Below, in pieces: positions 49,247-58,170 of a stretch of DNA of 64,000 nt (position 1 is its first letter; each line of letters begins with the position of its first letter). A program made the translations under genes and the position numbers. The stretch is from Hymenobacter pini (GTDB lineage Bacteria; Bacteroidota; Bacteroidia; Cytophagales; Hymenobacteraceae). Under the pieces are notes generated by a model. That model made no database searches. It had not been told where the DNA came from and worked only from the letters and a program-made list of their open reading frames with translations. The DNA lies in NCBI RefSeq assembly GCF_020421205.1, contig NZ_JAIZZH010000005.1, positions 62,001 to 126,000 on the forward strand. Direction: 5' to 3'.

Positions 49247-51055
49247 ATGCAGAACATCCGGAATATCGCCATCATTGCGCACGTTGACCACGGCAAGACT
49301 ACGCTCGTGGATAAGATCATTCACGCCTCGAAGATTTTCGGCGAACATCAGCAGTTCGACGACCTGATCCTCGACAACAATGACCTGGAACGTGAGCGGG
49401 GCATCACCATCGTCTCCAAAAACGTATCGGTACGGTACAAAGACGTAAAAATCAACATCATCGACACCCCTGGTCACGCCGACTTCGGCGGTGAAGTAGA
49501 GCGGGTACTGAAGATGGCCGACGGCGTGCTGCTGCTGGTGGACGCCTTTGAAGGTGCCATGCCCCAGACGCGCTTCGTGCTGAGCAAAGCCATTGACCTG
49601 GGCCTGAAGCCCATCGTGGTAGTAAACAAGGTGGACAAGGAAAACTGCCGCCCCGACGAGGTGCACGAGCAAGTGTTCGACCTGATGTTCAACCTGGGTG
49701 CTACCGAAGACCAGTTGGACTTCGTGACCCTGTACGGCTCTTCGAAGCAGGGCTGGATGTCGCGCGACTGGAAAGAGAAAACCGAGGACATCACCCCGCT
49801 GCTGGACGCCATCATCGAGGTAATTCCTCCGGCTCCCTTCATCGAGGGCACGCCCCAGATGCAGGTTACCTCGCTGGACTACTCGGCTTTCGTAGGTCGG
49901 ATTGCCATCGGGCGCGTACACCGCGGCATGCTGAAAGAAGGCTCGAACATGAGCCTGATGAAAGCCGACGGCAGCATCAAGAAGGTGAAGATTAAAGAAC
50001 TGCAGGTGTTCGAAGGCCTGGGCAAAGCCAAGGTTTCGGAAGTGCAGGCTGGCGAAATTTGCGCCGTAACCGGCATTGAAGGCTTCGACATTGGGGATAC
50101 CCTCGCCGACGCCGACAACCCCGAGGCGCTGACCCGCATTGCCATCGACGAGCCGACGATGAACATGCTGTTCACCATCAACAACTCACCCTTCTTCGGT
50201 AAGGAAGGCAAGTTTGTAACCTCGCGCCACCTGCGTGACCGTCTGTACAAGGAAACGGAGAAAAACCTGGCCCTGCGCGTGCAGGAAACCGACCGGGAAG
50301 ATACCTTCCTGGTGTACGGCCGCGGTATTCTGCACTTGTCGGTACTGATTGAAACCATGCGCCGCGAAGGCTACGAGCTGCAGGTTGGTCAGCCCCAGGT
50401 ACTGTTCCAAGAAGATGAGAACGGCAACCGTTTGGAGCCCATCGAGCACTTGGTGGTAGACGTGCCGGAAGAAACGGCTGGTAAAGTAATTGAGCTGGTA
50501 ACTCAGCGCAAAGGCGAGCTGACCATCATGGAGCCGAAAGGCGACCTGCAGCATCTGGAGTTCAACATCCCGTCGCGCGGCCTGATTGGCCTGCGTAACA
50601 ACGTGCTGACCGCCACCGCCGGTGAGGCCATCATGAACCACCGCTTCACCAGCTACGAGCCATACAAAGGCACCATCCCCGGCCGCATCAGCGGCTCACT
50701 GATTTCGATGGAAAGCGGCCCCGGTACGGCCTACACCATCGACAAGATGCAGGACCGTGGCGAGTTCTTCGTGGACCCAGGCGAAGAGGTGTACGGCGGC
50801 CAGGTAATTGGCGAGCACACCCGCCCCAACGACCTGACCATCAACATTCAGAAAGGCAAGAAGCTGACCAACATGCGTGCTTCGGGCTCGGATGAAAACG
50901 TGAAGATTCAGCCCAAGCGCCAGTTCTCGCTGGAAGACGCTATGGAATACATCCAGAAGGATGAGTACCTGGAAGTAACGCCGAAGTCGGTGCGGATGCG
51001 CAAAATTCTGCTCGACGAAAACGAGCGTCTGCGCTCGGCGAAGAAAGAAGACTAG
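49247..51055 (+). CDS. typA: Ribosome-associated GTPase TypA/BipA
   Basis: A translational GTPase of the EF-G group linked to ribosome assembly and stress. The 602-residue protein has G1 AHVDHGKTT at 11-19, the switch ERGITI, G3 DTPGHADFGGE and G4 NKVD, followed by the beta-barrel, an EF-G III/V-like part and the TypA-specific C-terminal domain ending with a basic helix. N-terminus and length are standard. Own promoter, terminator downstream. Confidence 0.97.
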   Translation: MQNIRNIAIIAHVDHGKTTLVDKIIHASKIFGEHQQFDDLILDNNDLERERGITIVSKNVSVRYKDVKINIIDTPGHADFGGEVERVLKMADGVLLLVDAFEGAMPQTRFVLSKAIDLGLKPIVVVNKVDKENCRPDEVHEQVFDLMFNLGATEDQLDFVTLYGSSKQGWMSRDWKEKTEDITPLLDAIIEVIPPAPFIEGTPQMQVTSLDYSAFVGRIAIGRVHRGMLKEGSNMSLMKADGSIKKVKIKELQVFEGLGKAKVSEVQAGEICAVTGIEGFDIGDTLADADNPEALTRIAIDEPTMNMLFTINNSPFFGKEGKFVTSRHLRDRLYKETEKNLALRVQETDREDTFLVYGRGILHLSVLIETMRREGYELQVGQPQVLFQEDENGNRLEPIEHLVVDVPEETAGKVIELVTQRKGELTIMEPKGDLQHLEFNIPSRGLIGLRNNVLTATAGEAIMNHRFTSYEPYKGTIPGRISGSLISMESGPGTAYTIDKMQDRGEFFVDPGEEVYGGQVIGEHTRPNDLTINIQKGKKLTNMRASGSDENVKIQPKRQFSLEDAMEYIQKDEYLEVTPKSVRMRKILLDENERLRSAKKED

Positions 51056-51077
51056 CTTTTACGAAGCTTGAATGCGT

Positions 51078-51114
51078 AAAAAGAGGGCGTAGCCAGTGGC
51101 TACGCCCTCTTTTT
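51078..51114 (+). terminator. Terminator after typA
   Basis: A perfect 17-base stem AAAAAGAGGGCGTAGCC / GGCTACGCCCTCTTTTT with a 3-base loop. Confidence 0.92.
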
Positions 51115-51209
51115 GTTTGCTCGGTCGAGTCAACAGCGCGTGACACCGGGAGGTTTCGCCAGTATTATGGTTACTGAGGCAGCGCCCCGTTCCTCCTACC
51201 TCGCCACTC

Positions 51210-51965
51210 ATGCCACTCCACCCCGATTTTACGCCGGCCACTCGTCCACCGCGCTGGTCGCTGATGCGGCAGCGCTGGAGCAACCTGTTGTTTGCGCACT
51301 GGCCCGTGCCAGCGGAGGTGTTGCGGCCTTACCTGCCGCCCCGCCTGGAGCTGGACTTGTTTGAGGGGCAGGCCTGGCTGGGCGTGGTGCCGTTTACCAT
51401 GAGCCATATTCGGCCGCTGGGGCTGCCGGCCGTGCCGGGCCTGAGCGCCTTACACGAGTTAAACGTGCGTACCTACGCTCGCTTGGACGGGGTGCCGGGC
51501 GTGTGGTTTTTGTCTTTGGACGCTACCCAGCCGTTGGGGGTGTGGGCCGCCCGTACCTTGTTCCACCTGCCCTACCTGCACGCCCGCATGCAACTCACCC
51601 GCACGGGCAATGCGTTGCAGGCTACGGCTACGCGCACGCACCGCGGTGAGGCCCCGGCTACTTTCGATGCTACCTGGCTGCCCGGAACAGTGTTGCCGTT
51701 GGCTCAGCCTGGTTCTTTAGCGTATTTCCTTACTGAGCGGTACTACCTCTATACGGCCGGCCACACGGTGCGGCCCCATGAACACACCACCGAGCTGTGG
51801 CGCGGCCGGCTCTGGCACCAACCCTGGACACTGCGCGAGGCCACGCTCACCCACTGGGAATCGACCTTGGTAGAAAGCCACGGACTGCCCACGCCGCAAG
51901 GGCCACCCCTACTGCACGCCGCCGATGCACTGGACGTATGGGTGGAGGAATTACGGCGGGTGTAA
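51210..51965 (+). CDS. DUF2071 (YqjF-like) family protein
   Basis: 251 residues beginning with the family's RWSNLLFAHWPVPAEVLRPYLP block, followed by beta-rich sequence with WLGVVPFTMSHIRP and ELNVRTYARLDGVPGVWFLSLDA. Relatives fold like acetoacetate-decarboxylase-type beta barrels; no catalytic lysine can be assigned confidently. Function unknown, no signal peptide. It converges on acyP with only four bases between their stops. Confidence 0.85.
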   Translation: MPLHPDFTPATRPPRWSLMRQRWSNLLFAHWPVPAEVLRPYLPPRLELDLFEGQAWLGVVPFTMSHIRPLGLPAVPGLSALHELNVRTYARLDGVPGVWFLSLDATQPLGVWAARTLFHLPYLHARMQLTRTGNALQATATRTHRGEAPATFDATWLPGTVLPLAQPGSLAYFLTERYYLYTAGHTVRPHEHTTELWRGRLWHQPWTLREATLTHWESTLVESHGLPTPQGPPLLHAADALDVWVEELRRV

Positions 51966-51969
51966 CCGG

Positions 51970-52251
51970 TTACCGTTCCACCCGGAAATCTGGATAGCCG
52001 CGCACCTCTCCTTCCCTTGCTTCCACCTTGTCCACCCGGGCGGCGGGCGGGCCGTGGTGGCACCACGTTTCCAGCTGGCGTAACGCTTCGGTAGGGCCTT
52101 CGACTTCAATGGTCACGGTGCCGTCGGGGTTGTTGCGCACGGTGCCCGTAAGCCCCAGGCGGCGGGCCTCTTGCTGCGTGCTTTGGCGAAAGAAAACGCC
52201 CTGTACGCGGCCGTGAACATGGATGGTGCGGTGCTCAACAGATGGGCTCAT
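51970..52251 (-). CDS. acyP: Acylphosphatase
   Basis: Hydrolyses acyl phosphates such as carbamoyl- and 1,3-bisphosphoglycerate phosphate. The 93-residue ferredoxin-fold enzyme has GRVQGVFFRQST with the catalytic arginine and the conserved GTVRNNPDGTVTIEVEG with the catalytic asparagine. Its ATG overlaps the stop of the upstream lipoprotein gene by four bases (ATGA), implying translational coupling. Confidence 0.94.
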   Translation of the reverse strand: MSPSVEHRTIHVHGRVQGVFFRQSTQQEARRLGLTGTVRNNPDGTVTIEVEGPTEALRQLETWCHHGPPAARVDKVEAREGEVRGYPDFRVER

Positions 52252-53105
52252 GGAGTTACTTGCAAGTACCAGCGGGCTACGGAATCCTGCTGCCAGCGGG
52301 TGTTCTGAAACGGGTTTTCGGCGGAAAGCATACGCCCGGGTAGGCGGCGGCGTTGCAGCCGGTGCGTGGCAGTGTTGTACTCGTCGAGGTAGATGGCGGG
52401 CGCGGGGGCTTCGGTGCGTTGACTTACACTGTCTTTAATAAAAGTCTGCGTAGTGGTATCCGGGCTGAATAATCGGGCCAGTGTCCGGCGGTCGGGAGCC
52501 AGGTAGTAGGCTTCCGTAGGCTCACTAAAAACGCTATGGATTGAATCGGGCAGAGCCGGAAATTCCACCGCAAAACCCTGGAGCTGTTCCAGGTCGAACA
52601 GGGTGCCGGAAGTATCGGTACGCGGCACCCACACAGCCCGGCCGTCAGCCAGTAGCGCAAAGGTGGGCGGATAATTGTCCTTCGTCTCGGTACCGGCAAG
52701 GTAAAACCGGGCCCCAGCCGGGGTAAGCTGTAGCAGGTAAACGGCCTGGCTGATGTTTCCATACGGATGGCAACGGACGCGCACCAGCCACCGACCCGAT
52801 TGGTGCGGCACTGCCTGGATATCCTGCATGCTAGAAGCTACTGAATCAAACGAACACACGTTTTGTGGCAACAGGAGCTGCCCGCGGTACCGGACCTCGA
52901 AACTCAGTGTATCATACGAGGTAAAGATGAACAGATTGGTGGTTTTGCGCACGTGGTAGCGCAAAACTAGTGGGGCGTACCTGGAGGTATTCTCGGCTGT
53001 GAACTCAGACGTGGAGCAAGCCCCGAACACCAGTACCACCAGCAAGCCGCCCAGCAGCAGGCGGGCGCGCCACGGGGCCGGACGGGCAGAAGCTGATTTC
53101 GGCAT
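52248..53105 (-). CDS. Lipoprotein of unknown function
   Basis: The ATG at 53105 gives 285 residues with an N-terminal basic region and a lipobox FGAC (C28); the longer frame to 53174 would add an unlikely leader. The mature part looks like a beta-rich single domain (KTTNLFIFTSYDTLSFEVRYRG, ARFYLAGTETKDNYPPTFALLADGRAVWV) with some propeller-like repeat feel. No motif recognised. It is co-transcribed with acyP. It is divergent from nagA, sharing a 131-base intergenic region. Confidence 0.68.
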   Translation of the reverse strand: MPKSASARPAPWRARLLLGGLLVVLVFGACSTSEFTAENTSRYAPLVLRYHVRKTTNLFIFTSYDTLSFEVRYRGQLLLPQNVCSFDSVASSMQDIQAVPHQSGRWLVRVRCHPYGNISQAVYLLQLTPAGARFYLAGTETKDNYPPTFALLADGRAVWVPRTDTSGTLFDLEQLQGFAVEFPALPDSIHSVFSEPTEAYYLAPDRRTLARLFSPDTTTQTFIKDSVSQRTEAPAPAIYLDEYNTATHRLQRRRLPGRMLSAENPFQNTRWQQDSVARWYLQVTP

Positions 53106-53197
53106 AGCAACTGAACAGGATAAACGCGCAGGTTGGGCCCAAGATAGGACCTGCGCACAATTCGGCGCGGCCACAACTACCCGCCAAAGCTGCGCGT

Positions 53198-53205
53198 TAC
53201 CTTCG
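53198..53205 (+). promoter_or_regulatory. nagA promoter -7 element
   Basis: TACCTTCG, one base from TAnnTTTG, 31 bases upstream of the nagA ATG. Confidence 0.5.
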
Positions 53206-53236
53206 GGCAGATTTTCTTTCCCCTGCCTTCCCGCTC

Positions 53237-54355
53237 ATGCGCTACCTGCTCCGCAACTGCACCATTTATACCGGCTCTACCGTACTGCCCCATCATACGC
53301 TGCTCATCCACAACGGCCTCATTGAAGCGGTGCTACCCGAGGTAGCTGCCCCTACTGACGTGCCCACCGTAGATGGCGGGGGCCTGAACGTAGCGCCCGG
53401 CTTGCTGGATTTGCAGGTATACGGGGCCGAGCAGCAGCTCTTTTCCGTGACGCCCACCCAGGCGGCCCTAACTACACTTACCCAGTTTGCTTTCCGGCAA
53501 GGTACTACCGGCGTGCTGGCCACCATGCCCACCAACTCCTGGGATATGATGCGGCAGGCGCTAGAAGCCGGTCGGGAGTTTTGCCGGGAGCAACCAGGCC
53601 TGCTGGGCATTCATCTGGAGGGACCCTACATCAACCCGCTCAAGAAAGGCGCACACCAGGCCGAATTCATCCGGGAGCCTACAGTATCTGAGGTGGAAGA
53701 GCTGCTGCAGCTGGGTGGGGGAATCCTGAAAATGATAACGCTGGCCCCCGAAATGGCCTCGGCGGCGGTAGTAGCCCGCCTGCGCGAGGCCGATGTAGTC
53801 GTGTCGGCCGGGCACTCCAATGCTACCTACGAGCAGGCCACGGCGGGTTTCCGGCAGGGCTTTTCGGCGGCTACGCACTTGTTTAATGCCATGTCGGCGC
53901 TGCAGGGGCGGGAGCCGGGCATGGTGGGAGCGGTGTATGATTCGGCTACGGCCTACGCCAGCATTATTGCGGATGGAGTACACTGCAGCTACGACGCCGT
54001 GCGCATCAGCCAAAAACTGCTGCGGGAGCGGTTGTTCCTGATTACCGATGCCGTGACCGACAGCCAGCAAGGCGCTTATCAGTTCCGGCGCGAAGGCAAC
54101 CACTTCGTGGATGCCCAGGGTACGCTGGCCGGCTCGGCCCTGACGCTGCCAGAGGCCATCCGCAACTGCGCGCGGCACGTGGGGTTGCCTTTGGAGGAAG
54201 CTTTACGGATGGCCTCCCTGTATCCGGCCCAGGTACTGGGCCTCGACCACGAGCTAGGCTACCTCAGCAGCTCCTACCGTGCCGATTTCTGGCTGTTTGA
54301 CAACGACCTAACGCCGCACGCCACCGCCCGGGCGGGTGAGCTAACCTGGCACTAG
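53237..54355 (+). CDS. nagA: N-acetylglucosamine-6-phosphate deacetylase
   Basis: Removes the acetyl group of GlcNAc-6-phosphate in amino-sugar recycling or uptake. The 372-residue amidohydrolase has the metal ligands E128 (HLEGPYINP), H193 (SAGHSNA) and H214 (THLFNAM) and the catalytic D271 (LITDAV). The usual N-terminal GxxDxHxHG is replaced by GLLDLQVYG, as in most NagA proteins, so one metal only. No nagB or transporter is adjacent. The TonB receptor gene follows after 60 bases, so they could be co-transcribed. Confidence 0.93.
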   Translation: MRYLLRNCTIYTGSTVLPHHTLLIHNGLIEAVLPEVAAPTDVPTVDGGGLNVAPGLLDLQVYGAEQQLFSVTPTQAALTTLTQFAFRQGTTGVLATMPTNSWDMMRQALEAGREFCREQPGLLGIHLEGPYINPLKKGAHQAEFIREPTVSEVEELLQLGGGILKMITLAPEMASAAVVARLREADVVVSAGHSNATYEQATAGFRQGFSAATHLFNAMSALQGREPGMVGAVYDSATAYASIIADGVHCSYDAVRISQKLLRERLFLITDAVTDSQQGAYQFRREGNHFVDAQGTLAGSALTLPEAIRNCARHVGLPLEEALRMASLYPAQVLGLDHELGYLSSSYRADFWLFDNDLTPHATARAGELTWH

Positions 54356-54415
54356 CGCTTCAGATCATCTTCAGAAACGCTCCGGATGTTTGCGCTATCA
54401 TCTGCTCAACTGCTT

Positions 54416-56590
54416 ATGCGTTTCATTTTACTATTCGGGCTACTATTGCTGGCCCCGGCCGCCTGGGCCCAATACACAGTGCAGGTACAGGTGCGCGACT
54501 CCGTAACCCGGCAGCCGCTGCCGGCCGTGAGTGGGGCCATTCGGGGCACGGCGCTGGGTGCCTCTTCCGATGCCCAGGGCCAGCTCACTATTCCCAACGT
54601 ACCCGGCCCCACGGTCGAGGTGGTGCTGAGCTTTATTGGCTATAAGCTGAAGACGGTGCGGGTGAATCTGCCCCAGTTGGCTCCGGCCACGGTACTGCTG
54701 GCCCCGGATGCCAATGCTCTGGATGAAGTAATAGTAACCAGCACCCGCACCAACTCACGCATTGAGGACCTGCCCACCCGGGTAGAGGTGCTGGGCGAGG
54801 AGGAGCTGCAGGAGGAAAACGCCATCAAACCCGGCAACATTGCCTCGTTGCTGGGCGATATTGCCGGCACCCAGATTCAGCCCACCCAGCCCACCACCGG
54901 CAACGCCGATTTGCGCATCCAGGGCCTGCAGGGCCGCTACTCGCAGATGCTGCGCGACGGGCTGCCGCTGTTTGGGGGCTACGCCGGCTCCTTCGGGATT
55001 TTGCAGGTGCCCCCGCTAGATTTGCGGCAGATTGAGCTGATTAAGGGCTCCAGCAGCACACTGTACGGGGGCGGGGCTATTGCCGGCCTAGTGAACCTCA
55101 TCAGCAAGCAGCCCCGCCTGGGTAGTCCGGAGCGCAGCCTCACCCTCAACCAGAGCACCCTGCGCGAAACCAACCTCAACGGATTCGTATCGGGCCGCAA
55201 CCAGCGGGTGGGCTACACCTTGTTTGCGGGCGGCACCCGCCAGCAGGACGTGGATGTGGATGGCGACGGGTTCACCGACGTGCCCCGCCTGCGCAACTTC
55301 ACGGTGCACCCGCGGCTGTTTTACTACCCCAACCGCCTGGGCCAGCTGGCCGTGGGCTACACCAGCACCGTGGAGGACCGCCGTGGCGGCGACCAGCAGG
55401 TGGTGCGCGCCGGCCCCGACGCGCTGCACCAGTACTTCGTGACCAACCGCATGCAGCGCCACACCGCCGACCTAGTGTACACCCAGGACAGCGTGGGTGG
55501 CGGCAGCCTAACAGTAAAAGGCACCGCGAGCAGCTTCGATAGGCGCGTGACCACCAATACCGTGGGGTTTCGGGCCCGGCAGCTGTCGTATTTCTCGGAG
55601 TTGAGCTACCTGCACCGCCTGGGCCGGCAGCACACCGTGGTAGCAGGCCTGAACGTTAACGGCGAGCAGCTGCGGCCCCAGGATGGCCCTTCGGCCCTGC
55701 CGGCCGGCAACTACACGTATAGCACGGTGGGCGGCTTTGTGCAGGATGACTGGCAACCCGTGCCCCAGCTCACGGTGCAGGGCGGCCTGCGCCTCGACCA
55801 CCATAACCAGTACGGTAACTTCCTGCTGCCCCGGCTGGCGCTGCTGTACCGGTTTTCCGAAAGCGTAACGTCGCGCCTCAACGGCGGCCTGGGCTACCGC
55901 GTGCCCGTGCCCTACGTGAACGACCTAGATGAGCGGGACTACCCGCAACTGCAGCCCCTGGTGGGCCTGCGGGCGGAGCGCTCCACCGGCCTGAACTGGG
56001 ACGTGAACTATCAGCACCATGCTGGCGAGCTGACCCTGACTCTCAACCAGTCGTTCTTCTACACCCGCCTCAACTCCCCGCTGGTGCTGCCCGATTACGG
56101 CCTCACGCCCGGCAGTACACCGCTGGCCTGGTACAACGCCGGCCAGCCCGTGGTGAGCCAGGGCTTTGAAACCTACGTGCGCCTGCGCCAGGACGAAACC
56201 GAGCTGTACCTGGGCTACGTGTTTACGGACGCCCGCCGCCGCTATGACCCGGTGAACCCACACGTGGAGCTGGCTGCCCGCCATAAGCTGGCCGCCGTGG
56301 CCACCCAGGAGTTTACCGAGCACTTTGCCGCCGGCATTGAGGCCAGCTACACCGGCCAGCAATACCTTTCCGATGGCCGCCGCACGCCGGGTTACCCCAT
56401 TGTGGCCGCGCTGCTGCGCTACACCCAAGGCCCGCTCACGCTGGTGCTCAACGGCGAAAACCTGCTCGACTACCGCCAGACGCGCCGGGAAAGCGTGGTT
56501 TTAGGCTCCCGCCTCAACCCCAACTTCCCCCAGCTCTGGGCTCCGGTGGAAGGGCGGGTACTGAACCTATCGGCCACGGTAAAGTTCTAA
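54416..56590 (+). CDS. TonB-dependent outer-membrane receptor (carboxypeptidase-regulatory-like N-terminus)
   Basis: From the ATG at 54416 the protein has 724 residues and begins with a signal peptide ending AWAQ; an ATG ten codons earlier is also open. A carboxypeptidase-regulatory-like domain (about 20-100) precedes a plug with the TonB-box-like LDEVIVTSTRTNSRIEDLPTRVEV and LRIQGLQGRYSQMLRDGLPLFGG, then a 22-strand barrel ending in a terminal aromatic residue (TVKF). It is of the siderophore/cobalamin/metal receptor size, not the SusC type. Substrate unknown; no SusD or siderophore gene nearby. Confidence 0.9.
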   Translation: MRFILLFGLLLLAPAAWAQYTVQVQVRDSVTRQPLPAVSGAIRGTALGASSDAQGQLTIPNVPGPTVEVVLSFIGYKLKTVRVNLPQLAPATVLLAPDANALDEVIVTSTRTNSRIEDLPTRVEVLGEEELQEENAIKPGNIASLLGDIAGTQIQPTQPTTGNADLRIQGLQGRYSQMLRDGLPLFGGYAGSFGILQVPPLDLRQIELIKGSSSTLYGGGAIAGLVNLISKQPRLGSPERSLTLNQSTLRETNLNGFVSGRNQRVGYTLFAGGTRQQDVDVDGDGFTDVPRLRNFTVHPRLFYYPNRLGQLAVGYTSTVEDRRGGDQQVVRAGPDALHQYFVTNRMQRHTADLVYTQDSVGGGSLTVKGTASSFDRRVTTNTVGFRARQLSYFSELSYLHRLGRQHTVVAGLNVNGEQLRPQDGPSALPAGNYTYSTVGGFVQDDWQPVPQLTVQGGLRLDHHNQYGNFLLPRLALLYRFSESVTSRLNGGLGYRVPVPYVNDLDERDYPQLQPLVGLRAERSTGLNWDVNYQHHAGELTLTLNQSFFYTRLNSPLVLPDYGLTPGSTPLAWYNAGQPVVSQGFETYVRLRQDETELYLGYVFTDARRRYDPVNPHVELAARHKLAAVATQEFTEHFAAGIEASYTGQQYLSDGRRTPGYPIVAALLRYTQGPLTLVLNGENLLDYRQTRRESVVLGSRLNPNFPQLWAPVEGRVLNLSATVKF

Positions 56591-56669
56591 AACTTGCGCG
56601 GCCTTTCTGGGCAATTGAGTATCTTGGCGAAGAAAGCTGGTGCATCGGCTTACCCGTTGTCCTATCATT

Positions 56670-57251
56670 ATGTATTTCTTTACCACCGTTGCCAGCAGAC
56701 GTTGCGGCTTGCTATTCCTGTTGCTGATACTGGCCGGTGCGGCCCGGGCCCAGTTGGGCGAGCCGGGCCCTATGCCGGAGCAGCCTGCACCCTACGAATT
56801 CCGGCTTACGGAAGCATCTTTTGAGGAGGCCTACGGGTTTAATGATACTGCCCGGGCAGTTATCCGGCTATACTACAGCAAGTGGAACACCGGGCGCCGC
56901 ATCATGCAGTTTGCCGGCTACCCAGTACCGTTGGTATCGGCCGTAGGGCGACACATGGGAGAAACCACCACCAGCTCCGGCGTCATCGTACCCAACGCTG
57001 GCACATATTACTACGACCCCTGGGTGGCCCCAGTGGCGTTCAGCCTGTTGGGCGTATCGGCGTTTGGTTTGGGCAAAGCCACCGCCTGGAACCGTCGGCA
57101 ACTGTACACGGCCATCCGGCAGTACCGGCTCACGCATAAGCTGCCAGCCCAGGTAACAGCCCGGCTGCTGGCTCCTTATCTGCAGGCAGTGCAGCAGGAT
57201 GGCTACGTGCCGTTGCCTACTGCTCCCGCTGCCGTACCGCCTCGAAAGTAA
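56670..57251 (+). CDS. Exported protein of unknown function
   Basis: 193 residues from the ATG at 56670, with an N-terminal basic hydrophobic signal ending ARAQ (about residue 28). A helical segment (WVAPVAFSLLGVSAFGLGK, about 127-145) may be membrane-inserted. It contains repeated Tyr/Arg/Gln patches (RRQLYTAIRQYRLTHKL). No domain recognised. The 3' end overlaps the convergent methyltransferase gene by 35 bases. A weak promoter-like TATCTTGG lies at about 56620. Confidence 0.65.
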   Translation: MYFFTTVASRRCGLLFLLLILAGAARAQLGEPGPMPEQPAPYEFRLTEASFEEAYGFNDTARAVIRLYYSKWNTGRRIMQFAGYPVPLVSAVGRHMGETTTSSGVIVPNAGTYYYDPWVAPVAFSLLGVSAFGLGKATAWNRRQLYTAIRQYRLTHKLPAQVTARLLAPYLQAVQQDGYVPLPTAPAAVPPRK

Positions 57252-58026
57252 GAATGGCGGTGGCGGTGCTGACGTTCAACGAATCAATGGCGCCGCGCAT
57301 GGGGATGATGATGGTCTGGTCGCAGGCTTGCATGAGCTCGGGCGTGAGGCCGTCGGCTTCAGTGCCCATTACCAGGGCCGTGGGGCCGCGGAAGTCGCAG
57401 GTGGTGTAGGGTACGGCCGCATCGGTGAGGGCCGCGGCGTACGTACGAATGCCGTGGCGCTGGCACCAGGCCAGCAGTTCGGGGCGGGTGGTGGCAATGG
57501 TGGGCACCGTGAACGAACACCCAATGCTGCTGCGGATGGCGTTGGGGTTAAACAAATCGGTGCGGGGGTCGCACACCACTACGGCCGTGGCCTGGGCCGC
57601 GTCGGCGGTGCGCAGAATGGCCCCCAGGTTGCCGGGTTTCTCCACGGCTTCCAGCACCAGCAGCAGCGGGTTGGTCGGCAAAGGCAGCGTGTCCAGCGTG
57701 AGGTGGGGCGGGCGGGCCAGGGCCAGCACGCCGTCGGAGCCTTCCCGGTAGGCCACTTTCTCAAACACAGCCTTCGACACCTCAAACCAGTCCGTAGGCC
57801 CGTTGCCGAATAGCTCCTGCAGCTGCTGCAGCCGCTGCGGACCGGCCAGATCGGAGCACACGAATAGCGCGGTAATGCCCACCCCGGCCCCCTGGGCAAT
57901 GGTTAGCTCCCGCAGGCCCTCAATGATGGTGAGTCCCTGGGCCCGCCGCTCCGACGATTTCTGCTGCAGCTTCAGTAGGTTTTTGATGCGCGGATTCTGG
58001 GGGCTGGTAATGGGGTCGAGGGGCAT
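57217..58026 (-). CDS. SpoU/TrmH-family RNA 2'-O-methyltransferase
   Basis: Uses S-adenosylmethionine to methylate a ribose in rRNA or tRNA. The ATG at 58026 gives 269 residues. A substrate-binding N-terminal domain (ITSPQNPRIKNLLKLQQKSSERRAQG, GLTIIEGLREL) precedes the trefoil-knot SPOUT domain with the three motifs: LEAVEKPGNLGAILRTADAA (motif 1), LVMGTEADGL (motif 2) and IPMRGAIDSLNVSTATAIL (motif 3). The exact target nucleotide is not assignable. Its promoter is 37 bases upstream. Confidence 0.92.
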   Translation of the reverse strand: MPLDPITSPQNPRIKNLLKLQQKSSERRAQGLTIIEGLRELTIAQGAGVGITALFVCSDLAGPQRLQQLQELFGNGPTDWFEVSKAVFEKVAYREGSDGVLALARPPHLTLDTLPLPTNPLLLVLEAVEKPGNLGAILRTADAAQATAVVVCDPRTDLFNPNAIRSSIGCSFTVPTIATTRPELLAWCQRHGIRTYAAALTDAAVPYTTCDFRGPTALVMGTEADGLTPELMQACDQTIIIPMRGAIDSLNVSTATAILTFEAVRQREQ

Positions 58027-58062
58027 GTGATGAGCAGTTGAGCGGCCGGCTGGAAAAGTGGG

Positions 58063-58070
58063 CAAAGATA
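58063..58070 (-). promoter_or_regulatory. Promoter -7 element of the SpoU methyltransferase gene
   Basis: TATCTTTG on the minus strand, full match to TAnnTTTG. Confidence 0.7.
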
Positions 58071-58170
58071 CGGAGGCCAACTTGCGCGGCCTACGGGCCG
58101 TTGTAGGCTCAACTATAGCCGCGGCAGTATCTTGCGGCGGTTATTTCGCGCGTTTTTTTGCTTCTGTTCT

